Assembly (NCBI GenBank): GCA_936432065.2
Contig: OW386290.2
Span: forward strand, 127,084,677 to 127,148,676
Reading direction: 5' to 3'
Origin: Rutpela maculata
Lineage: Eukaryota > Arthropoda > Insecta > Coleoptera > Cerambycidae
DNA length: 64,000 bases
The notes below the pieces were generated by a model that was not told the origin of the DNA, ran no database searches, and worked only from the letters and a program-made list of their open reading frames with translations. Below are positions 11,069 to 22,300 of the stretch, piece after piece (the stretch's first letter is position 1; every line of letters starts with the position of its first letter). The position numbers were made by a program, and so were the translations under genes.

Positions 11069-11798
11069 TCATTTTTAACAACACAACTCTACCTTACCGC
11101 CCATGATACAATTATTATATAGTCATTATATTAATATATTAAATAATTATTTCAATTTCACCCTAACAGGAACCCCAATTATAAAATTTAGTACGTCTTT
11201 AATGCATCATGCCTATATAGATTTTATAATTTACATTAGGCAAGTCTCCAAACTCAATTTTCAAATGTTCGTATTAAGCTCCCTCTTCGAGTTCATTCGA
11301 CTTCATTATAACAATAGAGTTGTGCTGTACTCTTATTTTGTATACGCGTCGTCGTGAATAATGGCAGTTTCCGAAATCGGCAATTTACATGTCGCATGCT
11401 CAGGGAAACTTCACAACTAATTATCGGAGGCACTGACACGTGTTTCGTATAATAAATGCAACATTACAGACTGGAATTTATGAAACTATCTAAGCAAATT
11501 CCTCTGCAGGCAGGGGTGTTGTTGGTAGATCGATATCACTGCCGGTATCTATTGAAATAGAGTGGAATTAGAAAAAGTTTGTTTACCTTAGAAACTGTTA
11601 GAAGAATATAAAAATCTCCTCGATTTTACAGAAATGCCTACATAAAAAAACTAATAAATTAAAAAAGAATGTGCAACTATGGTGGAGTCAATAAATACTG
11701 AAAATATACATTATTTCAGAATAATTACGGGAAGCTTCGATTTTCCCATCACCTTTTGATATCACTTTTACATAACTTAAAATAAAAAGTTGTCAACA
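11069..11798. other. No gene seen; possible relic of a hammerhead 3' half
   Basis: On the minus strand 11435-11446 reads GAAACACGTGTC, identical to the GAAA-stem III-cleavage segment of the 5-kb ribozymes. No CTGATGA core or stem I partner was found upstream, so at best a fragment remains. The frame at 11103-11357 has no recognisable domain. Confidence 0.35.
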
Positions 11799-11800
11799 TA

Positions 11801-13991
11801 CAGGGTCATTCACGGAAAGCGGGTATTAGACGTTTCTTGGGATCTGTCGAGTTTAGAAATTTGAAAATTGGTATGAGGGGGTTTTTAGATAAGGCGGATC
11901 CAACGAAAATATTTTCATACTTGTGCTACTTCCGCTTATAACGGATGTAGCACCTAACTTTGTTATTTTAAATGGAACACCCGTATTCTATTGCATATTT
12001 CGATTCCTCATAAAATTTTAGCTTAGGTTTATGTACCATAACATACTCTTAAACATTCCGGTTTTCGAGATAATTAATGTTTTTGGAGATTTTTGACGGT
12101 TTCCACCCTTCGGAAAAAAAAATCAATATCTTCTATCATGTAGCCGATTAGGAAATTTTCTTTTCAAACTTTCACCAGTATCCTATGACCTAACTAAAAG
12201 TTCTCTTATGTTTTCACAATATCATACAGAGTATTTTATTTTCACAGTTGAACATTGTTTTAGTTCAAACGTCAAAAAGTCATTTTTTTCAAATGGAACA
12301 CCCTGTATATTTTCACAGAATCTAATAGAGGATTGAATTCTGCATCGATTGATATTACCATTCCCTATACCTATCTCTCTTTGTTTTCTTATTATGGACG
12401 AATATTTGTAAAACGTACAAACAAAATCAGCACTGTTTGTTGGTAGGCAATACAAGTCATAACTCGGTTCCTTTTTTATCATAAACGAGAATAATCATGT
12501 AGATAATTGATAATCAAAAACGAGAGATTAGATTTATAACAAATACTTTGGCACAAAAATTTACAAAATTAATGAACACTGAATATAAATATTTAATGCA
12601 GCAACTGTTCAAAATGCTCTCCATTCTGCTCCAAACAAGCCAATATCCTGGAATTTACGGCACTTACAATGGCTCGGCGAATTTCGTGGGTATTTATTTA
12701 CTGAAATGCAGTCCGTGTTCTCTTCTTTGGATCTTCTTTGGTAGTAGCCGTGGTGGCATAAACAATATTTTTGATAGTATCATATCTACGAGGAGAATTT
12801 AAATAGCAATAAATATGCGAAGATTTTGCGAACAGTAACTTTTATTGATAATTTGCCCCTAAATATTTATAATTCTATGTATTTTTAAATGAATGGTTGC
12901 GGTCCACGGGAAGCTTATGACGAATTAGTAGCGACGTTCGAAGATAGGTGGTTTTGCTACCGAGGATCTTGGAGATGGCCAGCAAGGTCCCCTGATTTGA
13001 TCCCCTTAGACTTTGGACCTTTGGGGTGTTAAAAATATTGTTTATGCCACTCCTGCTACTACCAAAGAAGATCCAAAGAACAGAGAACGGGCTACATTTT
13101 AACAAATCCCCATGAATTAGCCAAGCCACTGTAAGTGCAAGTGGAGAGCATTTTGAACAGTTGCTGCATTAAATATTTATATTCAGTGTTCATAAATTTT
13201 GTAAATTTTTGTCCCAAAGTATTTGTTATAAATCTAATCTCTCGTTTTTGAAGCTGTCATCTTGATAATAAACAAATGATTATCAATTATCTACATGATT
13301 ATTCTCGTTTATGATAAAAAAGGAACCAAGTTATGACCTGTATTGCCTACTAACAAACAGTGCTGATATTGTTTGTACGTTTAACAAATATTCGTCCATA
13401 ATAAGAAAACAAAGAGAGATATAGGGAATGGTAACATCAATCGATGCAGAATTCAATCCTCTATTAGATTCTGTGAAAATATACAGGGGGTTCCATTTGA
13501 AAAAAAAAATGACTTTTTGACGTTTAAACTAAAACAATGTTCGACTGTGAAAATAAAATACTCTGTATGATATTGTGAAAACATAAGAGAACTTTTAGTT
13601 AGGTCATAGGATACTTGTAAGAGTTTGAAAAGAAAATTTCCTAATCGACTACATGATAGAAGATATTGATTTTTTTACCGAAGGGTGGGAACCGTTAAAA
13701 ATCTCCAAAAATATTAATTATCTCGAAAACCGGTATGTTTAAGAGTATGTTATGGAACATAAACCTAAGCTAAAATTTTATGAGGAATCGAAATATGCAA
13801 TAAAATACAGGGTGTTCCATTTAAAATAACAAAGTTAGGTGCTACATCCGGTATAAGCGGAAGTAGCACAAGCATGAAAATATTTTCGTTGGATCCGCCA
13901 TATCCAAAAACCCCCTCATACCAATTTTCAAATTTCTAAACTCGACAGATCCCAAGAACCGTCTAATACCCGCTTTCCATGAATGACCCTG
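11801..13991. mobile_element. Giant foldback made from the 3' half of a mariner-like transposon
   Basis: Both ends are CAGGGTCATTCA-type terminal repeats next to TA (11799-11800 and 13992-13993). The arms (11801 to about 12770 and about 13030 to 13991) are inverted copies roughly 960 bp long, with interior GGTGTTCCATTT motifs of mariner type. The loop and the start of the right arm hold the end of a transposase gene reading rightwards. The left arm is therefore an inverted duplicate of the transposon's 3' part (C-terminal coding end, 3' region, terminal repeat), so the element carries two 3' ends and no 5' end. It could be mobilised by a related transposase acting in trans but codes for nothing intact. 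Confidence 0.75.
12920..13130 (+). pseudogene. Mariner-like transposase C-terminal remnant inside the foldback
   Basis: Translation gives WPARSPDLIPLDF, the box with the third catalytic Asp. One frame further it gives VKNIVYATPATTKEDPKNR, typical of the region after the active site in insect mariner-type transposases. A frameshift near 13027 and a stop after RATF end it. The inverse of the C-terminal part is present on the minus strand at about 12690-12770, in the left arm. Nothing N-terminal of the third Asp box survives beyond about 15 codons. Confidence 0.7.
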
Positions 13992-14058
13992 TATAATCGT
14001 GAAGAAATTGTTTATTAATTATTTAAACAAAAATAAACTTTTTTTTTTAACAAAATTA

Positions 14059-14518
14059 CACAACCCCACAAAAAAAAAATGTTGTGTTCACCAGACTAGA
14101 CCAACATATCGATACGTTCTTGGTACACTGAATCCTGTTTGACCCCATCAGGTCAAGGTCAAGGTCAATCCAAGGTTAAATTGAGAAATAAACGATTAAG
14201 CGAAGGAATCCACGATTTCTGTACGTTTGAACTGAATCCGAATTCGGGATCCGCTTGACCCCATCAGTTTAGGGTGATGGTCAATCCAAGGTCAAATTGG
14301 GAAGAAACCTTTTAAGCGCAGAAAACCACAATTTTTATGCGTTTTTGGGGTAACTAAATCAAAACTCCTCGTCTGTTTGACCCATCAGGTCAGGGTCAAG
14401 GTCATTCCAAGGTCAAATCGGGGAAAACATTTAAGCGAGAATTTAAGGTCAAGGTTGTTCCAAGGTCAACTTTTGTTTTGTTTTCTGGCGAACAGAACAC
14501 TTTTTTTGTGGGGCTGTG
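14059..14518. mobile_element. CACAR...ACAAAAAAA family element (copy 3) with internal tandem repeats
   Basis: The ends CACAACCCCACAAAAAA and TTTTTTTGTGGGGCTGTG are inverted copies flanked by TTA (14056-14058, 14519-14521). The interior is unlike the foldback copies: three to four direct units of about 100-115 bp containing GACCCCATCAGGTCAAGGTC and CCAAGGTCAAATTGGG. It is non-coding. The shared ends with unrelated interiors suggest that one transposition system captures different passengers. Confidence 0.7.
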
Positions 14519-14521
14519 TTA

Positions 14522-15509
14522 TTATAAGTTGAAAAATTTTAAAGCAATTTTATTCAAATTGACATATAAGGGGGTTTTCGAGATCGCTAAAAACAGATTA
14601 TGATGTCAAAAAAAGTAATTCAAAATATCTGACCTATGGCCGACTTCCTTCAAGCAATAAAATAATTCAAAACACTATTCAATTAAAAACACAATTTAAA
14701 TATTCACACAGAAACTTAAAAAGAAGCTGAGAAAACGTGATATTGTATATAGCGTTAGAAGATGATCTGTGAAAAAGTGCCCAAACTACTTTTTACAAAG
14801 CTTTACGGACACACACACAGCGCAATGTGTGGGGCAGGCGATGCGTACTGCTTGCCGCGAAGATGTTGTTTTACTTTCAATCTCTTTCTATTATTCAAGC
14901 ATTATAATTTGACTCATGGTCCTGTACTATGTGAATATTTTTAATATGTTTTCGATATTTTAAACAGGATAAAAATTGTAGAAACAATCAATACTGAGTC
15001 AATTTACCGAAAAAACATTGTATAATTTCACGAATTTTAGAACAAAAAAAAATAATTTTTTATTTTCGTAAAAAAAGGGTATTACTTTAATTTTTAAGGT
15101 AAATCCCCTTGAAGCATCTTAAAGTACACATTTCATGCTTTAAAAATCGCACCTACAGAGATCTAATAACGCGGTTTAAATCAAAGGGATAGGTGAAGTT
15201 TTATCATTTTCTCAAAATTTTGAAATTTTGGAAGAGTACAACTTCAAAAATAAATTTTTGAAATTTTTTTCACTCATCGGATCTTTTTATACATTACTTC
15301 AAAATGTGAATCTTTAAATTTTTAGAAATGGTACAGCTTTTACCTATTTCATCGCAAATCTCTTTATGTTCCGACTTCATATATGTATTATTCCTACATA
15401 CATTCATCTTTATATTTGAAAATATAATAATCCAATAGCTACATAGCTCTTCTTTCATTTAAGCTTTTGTAGGGTGAATTTCACTAATTAGTTCAAAAGT
15501 TACAAGAAA
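14522..15509. other. No gene seen; probable repeat relics
   Basis: A box at 14571-14610 (GGGGGTTTTCGAGATCGCTA) recurs in altered form in the spacer of the palindrome at about 16340, so this stretch probably holds an old relative of that element. The frame at 14762-14944 has no recognisable domain. Confidence 0.4.
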
Positions 15510-17208
15510 GGGTTTAACCGGATAAGCATGACGAGTCGGCCCCCAAATGGCAACCTATATCGAAACTTATGTTTTAACATCGACTTGATATATTAAACGT
15601 GATTTATATCTATTTTGCCGCCGGACTCCGCTTTGACCTTGAGATATGGAAAAAAAAATGAGCGCATGCATGACTATCGTTCAAAGAGACATATCTCGAA
15701 AACTAATTGAGCTAGAGAGGTAAATCCAACGGGAGGTTTCAGGTAACCTTAAAGAGTATATTTTATATTTTTTTTGAATTTTTGGAATAATTACGCACAT
15801 CATTAAAAAATAAATAAAAAATATAATAATTAATATTTCCTTGTTTTCTGTGACTTACAATCACTGAAATAATATATGTTTTAATACTTTATATGCACTA
15901 TTACTAATAAAATTTGCGTTAGAAAAAAGTTGGTGCAACACACAAATAAAATTCGACGCTCACTACATCATATAAGGATACAAACTTGACATGGGACACA
16001 CATATAAGTATCTTATGAATTGGAATTATTGTTAGAAGAGAAATTGAATGAAAATATAAATAATTGTCACGTAAATATCTATTTCATACGGCGCACAGTG
16101 GCACGAACTGTAGTTTTTTCGTTCAAAATTATCTAGAGCACTTCGCAACCGATTGGGATAATTTTTTTTTAAATACTCGTTATTTAATTTAAAAAAAAAC
16201 GTAAGAGAGCCGATTTTTTAATTATGCTAACCAAAATTATTGAGCTTCGCCAAAATGTCCATTTTGTATTTAAATCTTAATTAAACTTACAAAAAAAAAA
16301 AATTTTTCTTATCCAATCTACATAAATCTTGTTACTCGGGGGGTTTTTGAGGTCGCTGATTACGAATCTAATATCCAAATTGTCATAAACCAACCTACAA
16401 GATTTATGTAAATTGGATAAGAACAAATTTTTTTTTTTTGTAAGTTTAATTAAGATTTAAATACAAAATGGACATTTTGGCGAAGCTCAACAATTCTGGT
16501 TAGCATAATTAAAAAATCGACTCTCTTACGTTTTTTTGAAATTAAATAACGAGTATTTAAAAAAAAATTATCCCAATCGGTTGCGAAGTTCTCTAAATAA
16601 TTTTGAACGAAAAAATTACGATTTGTGCCATTGTGTCGTATGAAATACATATTTACGTGACAATTATTTATATTTTCATTCAATTTACCTTCTAACAATA
16701 ATACCAATTCATAAAACATTTATATGTGTGTCCCATGTCAAGTCTGTATGCTTATATGATGTAGTGCGCGTCGAATATTATTTTTTTTTCGTGTTGCACC
16801 AACTTTCAACGCAACTTTTATGAGTAATAGTGCATATAAAGTATTACAATATATATTATTTCAGTGATTGTAAGTCACAGAGAACACGGAAATATTAATT
16901 ATTATATTTTTGATTTATTTTTTAATGTGCGTAAATATTCTAAAAATTCAAAAAAAATATAGAATAGACTCATTAAGGTTACCTGAAACCTCCCGTTGGT
17001 TTTACCTCTCTAGCTCAATTAGTTTTCGAGATATGCCTCTTTGAACGATAGTCATGCATACGCTCATTTTTTCCATATCTCAAGGTCAAAGCGGAGTACG
17101 GCGGCAAAACATAAATCGCGTTCATACATCAAGTCGATATTAAAACATAAGTTTCGATATAGGTTGCCATTTGGGGGCCGACTCGTCATGCTTATCCGAC
17201 TAAACCCT
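15510..17208. repeat. 1.7-kb palindromic foldback element
   Basis: The left arm (15510 to about 16335) begins GGGTTTAACCGGATAAGC and the right arm (about 16395-17208) ends with its inverse. They stay alignable for some 800 bp around a spacer of about 60 bases. Both arms contain GCATGACGAGTCGGCCCCCA or its inverse and the block TTGTCACGTAAATAT. It is non-coding: the minus frame at 16450-16719 mirrors a broken version at 16020-16280 and resembles no known protein. The errantivirus is inserted 27 bp to the right of it. Target duplication not identified. Confidence 0.7.
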
Positions 17209-17235
17209 CTAGTGTAGCGTGCCTGAGGCTGCGCG

Positions 17236-17472
17236 AGTTATAGATGCCAGTACCCCTTGACTTCCAGCTGAGATCAGCATCCCAACGTCACAGCAAGAGA
17301 TAAGCTAAAGTTACTTATTCTCTCGGAAGATGTTAATTCAGGCTTTTTGTCACTTTACCTTGTATTGTACACATCGTCATAATAAATTGCTACTTTTTGT
17401 ATTTTTGTTCTTTGCTTGTGAAAATTTCTAATTGTTTTTAAAAAACAGTTTTCCGGACGGGAAAACATTAGT
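17236..17472 (+). repeat. 5' LTR
   Basis: The LTR starts AGTTATAGATGCC and ends GAAAACATTAGT, the AGT...ACT-like ends usual for this group. At 237 bp it is short, as in 17.6-type errantiviruses. It holds the promoter; AATAAA-like sequence (AATAAATTGC) lies near 17381. It matches the 3' LTR except for one AGC repeat. Confidence 0.9.
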
Positions 17473-17482
17473 GGCGCAGTCG
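17472..17482 (+). promoter_or_regulatory. Primer binding site, tRNA-Ser type
   Basis: TGGCGCAGTCG is complementary to the 3' end (CGACTGCGCCA) of insect serine tRNA, the primer used by 17.6/297-like errantiviruses. Its first base overlaps the end of the 5' LTR, as is usual in this group. Confidence 0.8.
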
Positions 17483-18224
17483 TGTGGAGTTACGGAAAAG
17501 TCCTTTTGAGATACTTTTTTCGTTTTCAAACGTTAACGTAAAGAATCCAGCCCCAACCAGGACCAGCATCGAGCAAGGCCCAGGGATTAAAATTCTCCAA
17601 GTGAAGACAAGTGCAACGGTTGAAGAATGCATCGAGCATCGCTGATACTGTAAGTAGCAATCATTGTTTATTCCTCCCCTTTGCCTAAAGTCAATCACGA
17701 TACTTAAAGCAAAATAGGGTAAACCGAGTAGTTAGTAGCATCAAAGTAAAAAAAAAAATAAAATAAATTTTGAATAAAATTAAACTATTTTTTTACAATA
17801 AATAATTATTAATTCCTTTTTACAATAAAGTGTTTTCTATTAGTATTAATTTCCCGAATTAGAATTAATATTTTGTTATATCATTCATATAAAATTATTA
17901 TCGCAATTACCTAGAACGAGTTAGTTAAGATTAATTTCCGCGAATTATGCAAAAGTGATTATATTACATTTATCATTCCGTCGTTGAATTTATCTTGTAT
18001 TCCAACAAGCACGTTTCTAAGCCTTCTAAAACTTTACAGTTTTATACACATAAATTAAATAATATCATATACTGAGTGTTTATTTTTGTTTGACCTTACT
18101 TTTATTATTTCTCGCAAACCTTTATGAACGTATTTATAAATTTTATTTTATTATAAAATTACTATTATATTGCCTATATTAGTGTAGTTCTAATTAAAGT
18201 ATTTTTGCTTCTAATTTATCTGAA
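17483..18224 (+). promoter_or_regulatory. Leader with candidate env splice donor
   Basis: This untranslated leader has one notable site: an ATG at 17627 followed 21 bases after its G by a strong donor, CT|GTAAGTAG, with exon end at 17649. Together with an acceptor at 23054 this would join an upstream start codon in frame to env (see env). Otherwise the leader is AT-rich and frame-free up to the gag ATG. Confidence 0.55.
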
Positions 18225-19379
18225 ATGGCACCGCCAGTTTTTGACGTAAAAACTCTATGCATTTTGCCCCCTTTCGACGGCAATCCTAATGAATTGTACG
18301 ATTTTATTAAAGTTTCGGTAACACTATTAAATCATTATTTTGACCCAAGACCAGAAAATATCGGTTGTATACAAAATGTTTTAATTTTACAAGGAATTAT
18401 CAGTAAATTAAGAGGTCGTGCAAAAGAGGTCGTTTCAATTTATGGTTGCAATGACTTTGATAAAATAAAAAAGACGCTTATTCAAAATTTCGGAGACCAA
18501 CGTGACGAAAATTCATTAACTAGAGACCTTGTAAATTTAAAGCAGTTACCAAACGACACTCCTATGCAATTTTATGAGAGGGTAATGGGACTATTAAATA
18601 CAATTAATAATTACGTCGATCTTCATAACAGTAATGATGTAATAACAACAAGTAAAAGGGACTTTTTTAAACAACAAGCCCTAACAACATTTCTAGCCGG
18701 ACTTCGCGAACCTATCGGATCAGTAATACGCGCTATGAGACCAAAAGATTTAGCAAAAGCAATACAATTTATTCAAGAAGAACTTAATATTAGGTATCTA
18801 CAGAGAAGTCATCTTAGCACACAAAATGTACCATCCGGAAGACCTATTTCAGAAATTCCGAGACCACAACCACAGCACAACTTCACGCCAAGATTTCACC
18901 AACAGAACTTTGCACAACAACCCCGTGTCAATTACTTCCAAAATCAAAATCAATCAAGATTCCCTCAAGGACCCATACATGTCAGACCCCGCATGAATTT
19001 CCAACAACCACGATTTCCAACAAATCAACAAGTATTTGGAAAACCGATGAATGTATGGAAACCAAACCCTAACACATCTCAACAACTACCACGGCCCACA
19101 CCGATGAGCACAACATCAAGGCTAACTTTGCCTAGAACATTCACTCAACAAAATCCTGTCCGAAATCAACAACCACAAGGACAAAAATTTGGTACCGAAC
19201 AACTTTTTAACATAGAACAAGAAACACCAACCGTAGAAGACGAATACCCTGAAGAATATGAACAAGAAGCATATGGTTACGACTACACTCAAGAAATACC
19301 GTCAGAAAATATTGAAAACACACAAGATGAACAAAATGAAAATTTTTCCTACGATCCGTACCCGAACAACGAGACATAG
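18225..19379 (+). CDS. gag: Errantivirus Gag polyprotein
   Basis: The 384-residue protein would form the particle core. Residues about 10-190 look like the capsid region of errantivirus Gag (PPFDGNPNELYDFI near the start; LAGLREPIGSVIRAMRP around 160). The rest is rich in Gln, Asn, Pro and Arg, and then acidic at the end. No CCHC zinc knuckle is visible, as is normal for gypsy-type errantiviruses, where basic Gln/Arg-rich sequence replaces it. The start is the first ATG after the leader, in ATGGCACCGCC. The reading frame overlaps pol by 40 bases, with a slippery site for -1 frameshifting. Confidence 0.9.
   Translation: MAPPVFDVKTLCILPPFDGNPNELYDFIKVSVTLLNHYFDPRPENIGCIQNVLILQGIISKLRGRAKEVVSIYGCNDFDKIKKTLIQNFGDQRDENSLTRDLVNLKQLPNDTPMQFYERVMGLLNTINNYVDLHNSNDVITTSKRDFFKQQALTTFLAGLREPIGSVIRAMRPKDLAKAIQFIQEELNIRYLQRSHLSTQNVPSGRPISEIPRPQPQHNFTPRFHQQNFAQQPRVNYFQNQNQSRFPQGPIHVRPRMNFQQPRFPTNQQVFGKPMNVWKPNPNTSQQLPRPTPMSTTSRLTLPRTFTQQNPVRNQQPQGQKFGTEQLFNIEQETPTVEDEYPEEYEQEAYGYDYTQEIPSENIENTQDEQNENFSYDPYPNNET
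19340..19346 (+). promoter_or_regulatory. Candidate -1 ribosomal frameshift heptamer
   Basis: A AAT TTT, set in the gag frame, fits the X XXY YYZ rule. It lies immediately after the last in-frame stop of the pol frame (TGA 19337-19339), so slipping here is the first place from which pol can be entered. The gag stop follows at 19377-19379. I did not establish a downstream pseudoknot. Confidence 0.65.
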
Positions 19380-22300
19380 TTGAACTACATATGTACACCA
19401 ATAAAAGAGAACTTCCGTATATCGAAATAAAAAATCCACCCTTAAAACTTTTGATCGATACCGGTGCTACCAAATCATTTTTAAACCCCCAAACAGGATT
19501 TAAATATTACAAAGATAAACTAATACATGAACCATTTGTAGTCACTTCCATATTTCAAAATCATTCGCAAGAATATTGTGTTAACATTCCGACTTTTTCA
19601 GAATTTAATTCAGACTCAAATTTAAAGTTTTATCTTTTTAAATTTCATGATGTCTTTGATGGTCTAATAGGCCTAGATAATCTAAAATTACTAAATGCTC
19701 ATATCAGTTTTCCCCAATCAAAACTAATTACGGAACATTCAACTCTGCCTATCAGATATTATGAAGCCCAAAAACCTCAAATTTATTCAATAACCCTAGA
19801 TCCAAACACTATAACTAAAGTTAAACTTCCCGTTGACAAAAATGGCACTGTAATTATACCCACGCAAAATGTGCAAGGCGCAAAAATCAATGAAACCTTG
19901 ACACACGCTAACAATAATTTCGCGTACGCAGAATTGATTAATGACAGCGAACACGAACTTCAAATATCTTTAAAAGAACCCATAAAAACATCATGCATTG
20001 ACTTAGAAAATTTCTACCTTTATTCAGCTGACATTCTACCCCTAGACACACAAGATGTACAAATTCACCAACTAATTCGCACAGATCATATGAATAGTGA
20101 GGAAATGACGCAGATATTAAAACTATGCCAAAAGTATTCAGATATATTTCATCAAGAAAATTCACCCTTAAGTTTCACAAATCAGGTAAAACATCAAATA
20201 AAAACGAAGGACGAACTTCCTGTTTACACGAGATCATACAGGTACCCTTATGTCCACAAAATAGAGGTAAACAAACAAATTTCTTCTATGTTGGACCAAG
20301 GTATTTTAAGACCCAGCAACTCGCCATGGTCATCACCGATATGGATAGTGCCGAAAAAACCGGACGCCTCGGGAAAAGTTAAATGGCGCATCGTGGTCGA
20401 CTACAGGAAGATTAACGAAAAAACCATAGACGATCGATATCCAATACCAAATATCACAGATATCCTCGAAAAACTTGGCAAATGCCAATACTTCACCACG
20501 CTGAACCTCGCAAGCGGCTTCCACCAGATAGAAATGGCCCCAGAAGATATTCCAAAAACGGCGTTTAACGTGGAAAACGGGCATTTCGAATACACAAGAA
20601 TGCCATTTGGGTTGAAGAACGCTCCAGCCACTTTCCAAAGGGTGATGGACAACGTTTTGAAAGGACTTCAAAACGATATATGTCTCGTATACATGGATGA
20701 CATCATCGTATACTCAACATCTTTAGCTGAACATATTTTAAATTTAAACAAAGTTTTCCAAAGATTAAGAGAGTCCAACCTTAAAATACAGCTGGATAAG
20801 TCCGAGTTTTTGCAAAAACAAGTAGCATTTTTAGGCCACATCGTGACGCCAGAGGGTATAAAACCGAATCCCGAGAAAATAAAGGCGATATTGAAATATC
20901 CGATTCCCAGAACAACCAAAGAGATAAAAGGCTTCCTTGGACTACTTGGCTACTACAGAAAGTTCATCAAGGACTTCGCCAAAATTACCAAACCGCTTAC
21001 TCTTTGTTTGAAGAAGGATTCAAAAATAGAACACACCCCGGACTTTATCGAATGTTTCGAAATTTGTAAAAATTTATTAATAAATGAACCTCTCCTACAG
21101 TACCCGGATTTCTCGAAACCATTCAACCTTACAACCGATGCTAGCAACTATGCCGTAGGCGCCATTTTATCTCAAGGGCCCATCGGAAGCGACAAACCTA
21201 TAGCTTACGCATCTCGCACCCTCAACGACTCTGAAACAAACTACTCAACCATTGAAAAAGAAACACTTGCAATAGTATGGGCGACCAAATACTTCAGGCC
21301 CTACCTGTTTGGCCGAAAATTTAAGATCTTGACCGACCATGAACCACTCCAGTGGTTGTTCTCCCTAAAAGAACCAAACAGCAAACTAGTGAGATGGCGG
21401 CTTAGGCTCGAAGAATTCGATTATGATATATGCTATAAAAAGGGAAAGAAGAACACCAACGCCGATGCGTTGTCCCGTATCGAAATTAACACGAAGGAAA
21501 TGACACCCCTACAAAAATATATACGAGATTTCAATGCCGAAATGTCAGCACATGAGGAAGAAAGTCAAGTTGATGACGCTTCTCTTTATAACAACCAAAA
21601 CAGCACAATCGCAGACCCAGGAGATGACGAACGACAAGAAGAAACCGCTAACCAAACTCACGACAACGAAACCAACCACTCAAATCAAGAAGAACCCATA
21701 CTAACTATTCCAATATCAGAAAAACCATTAAATTACTATGCCAACCAAATAATATTTAAAACAATACTTTACGGTATCACCATACCAAAAATAAAAAAAC
21801 CTTTTCCGAATAAAAAAAGATTAACTGTTTCCATCGGACTTGATAAATTCGAGTCCAACGTTGTCAATTTCTTTAAAGATTACGTACCACCAAAAACTAA
21901 ACATGCTATTTACTTCGAGAATAACGACAAATACCAAGAAGTCTGCGAAATACTACGACAATCATTCTTAAACTCTTCTTTTGACCTAGTTAAGTGTAAT
22001 ACTTTACTACGAGATGTAACTTCTAAGGACGAACGGAAAGAAATCATCCAAAAATACCACGAAAGTAAGACAAATCACCGTGGCACGCTTGAAACCGAAA
22101 CCCGTATTAGACTAACCTATTATTGGCCGAAACTTAAAGAGGACATACAAGACTACATAAATCAATGCGATATTTGCCAAATTAATAAATATGATCGAAA
22201 TCCGATTAAACCTAAATTTATGATCACGCCTACTCCCACGAAACCCTTCGAAATTGTACATGCCGACGTATTCTCAGTCGAAAAACAGAAATTTGTAACT

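Noticed and set aside
11420..11446. Third hammerhead candidate: GAAACACGTGTC on the minus strand
   Set aside because: No CTGATGA core, stem II or stem I partner is readable upstream. At most it is a fragment of a ribozyme.
20125..20919. Several frames of 75-112 codons on both strands inside pol
   Set aside because: Shadows of the pol gene, which has clear RT motifs in its own frame.
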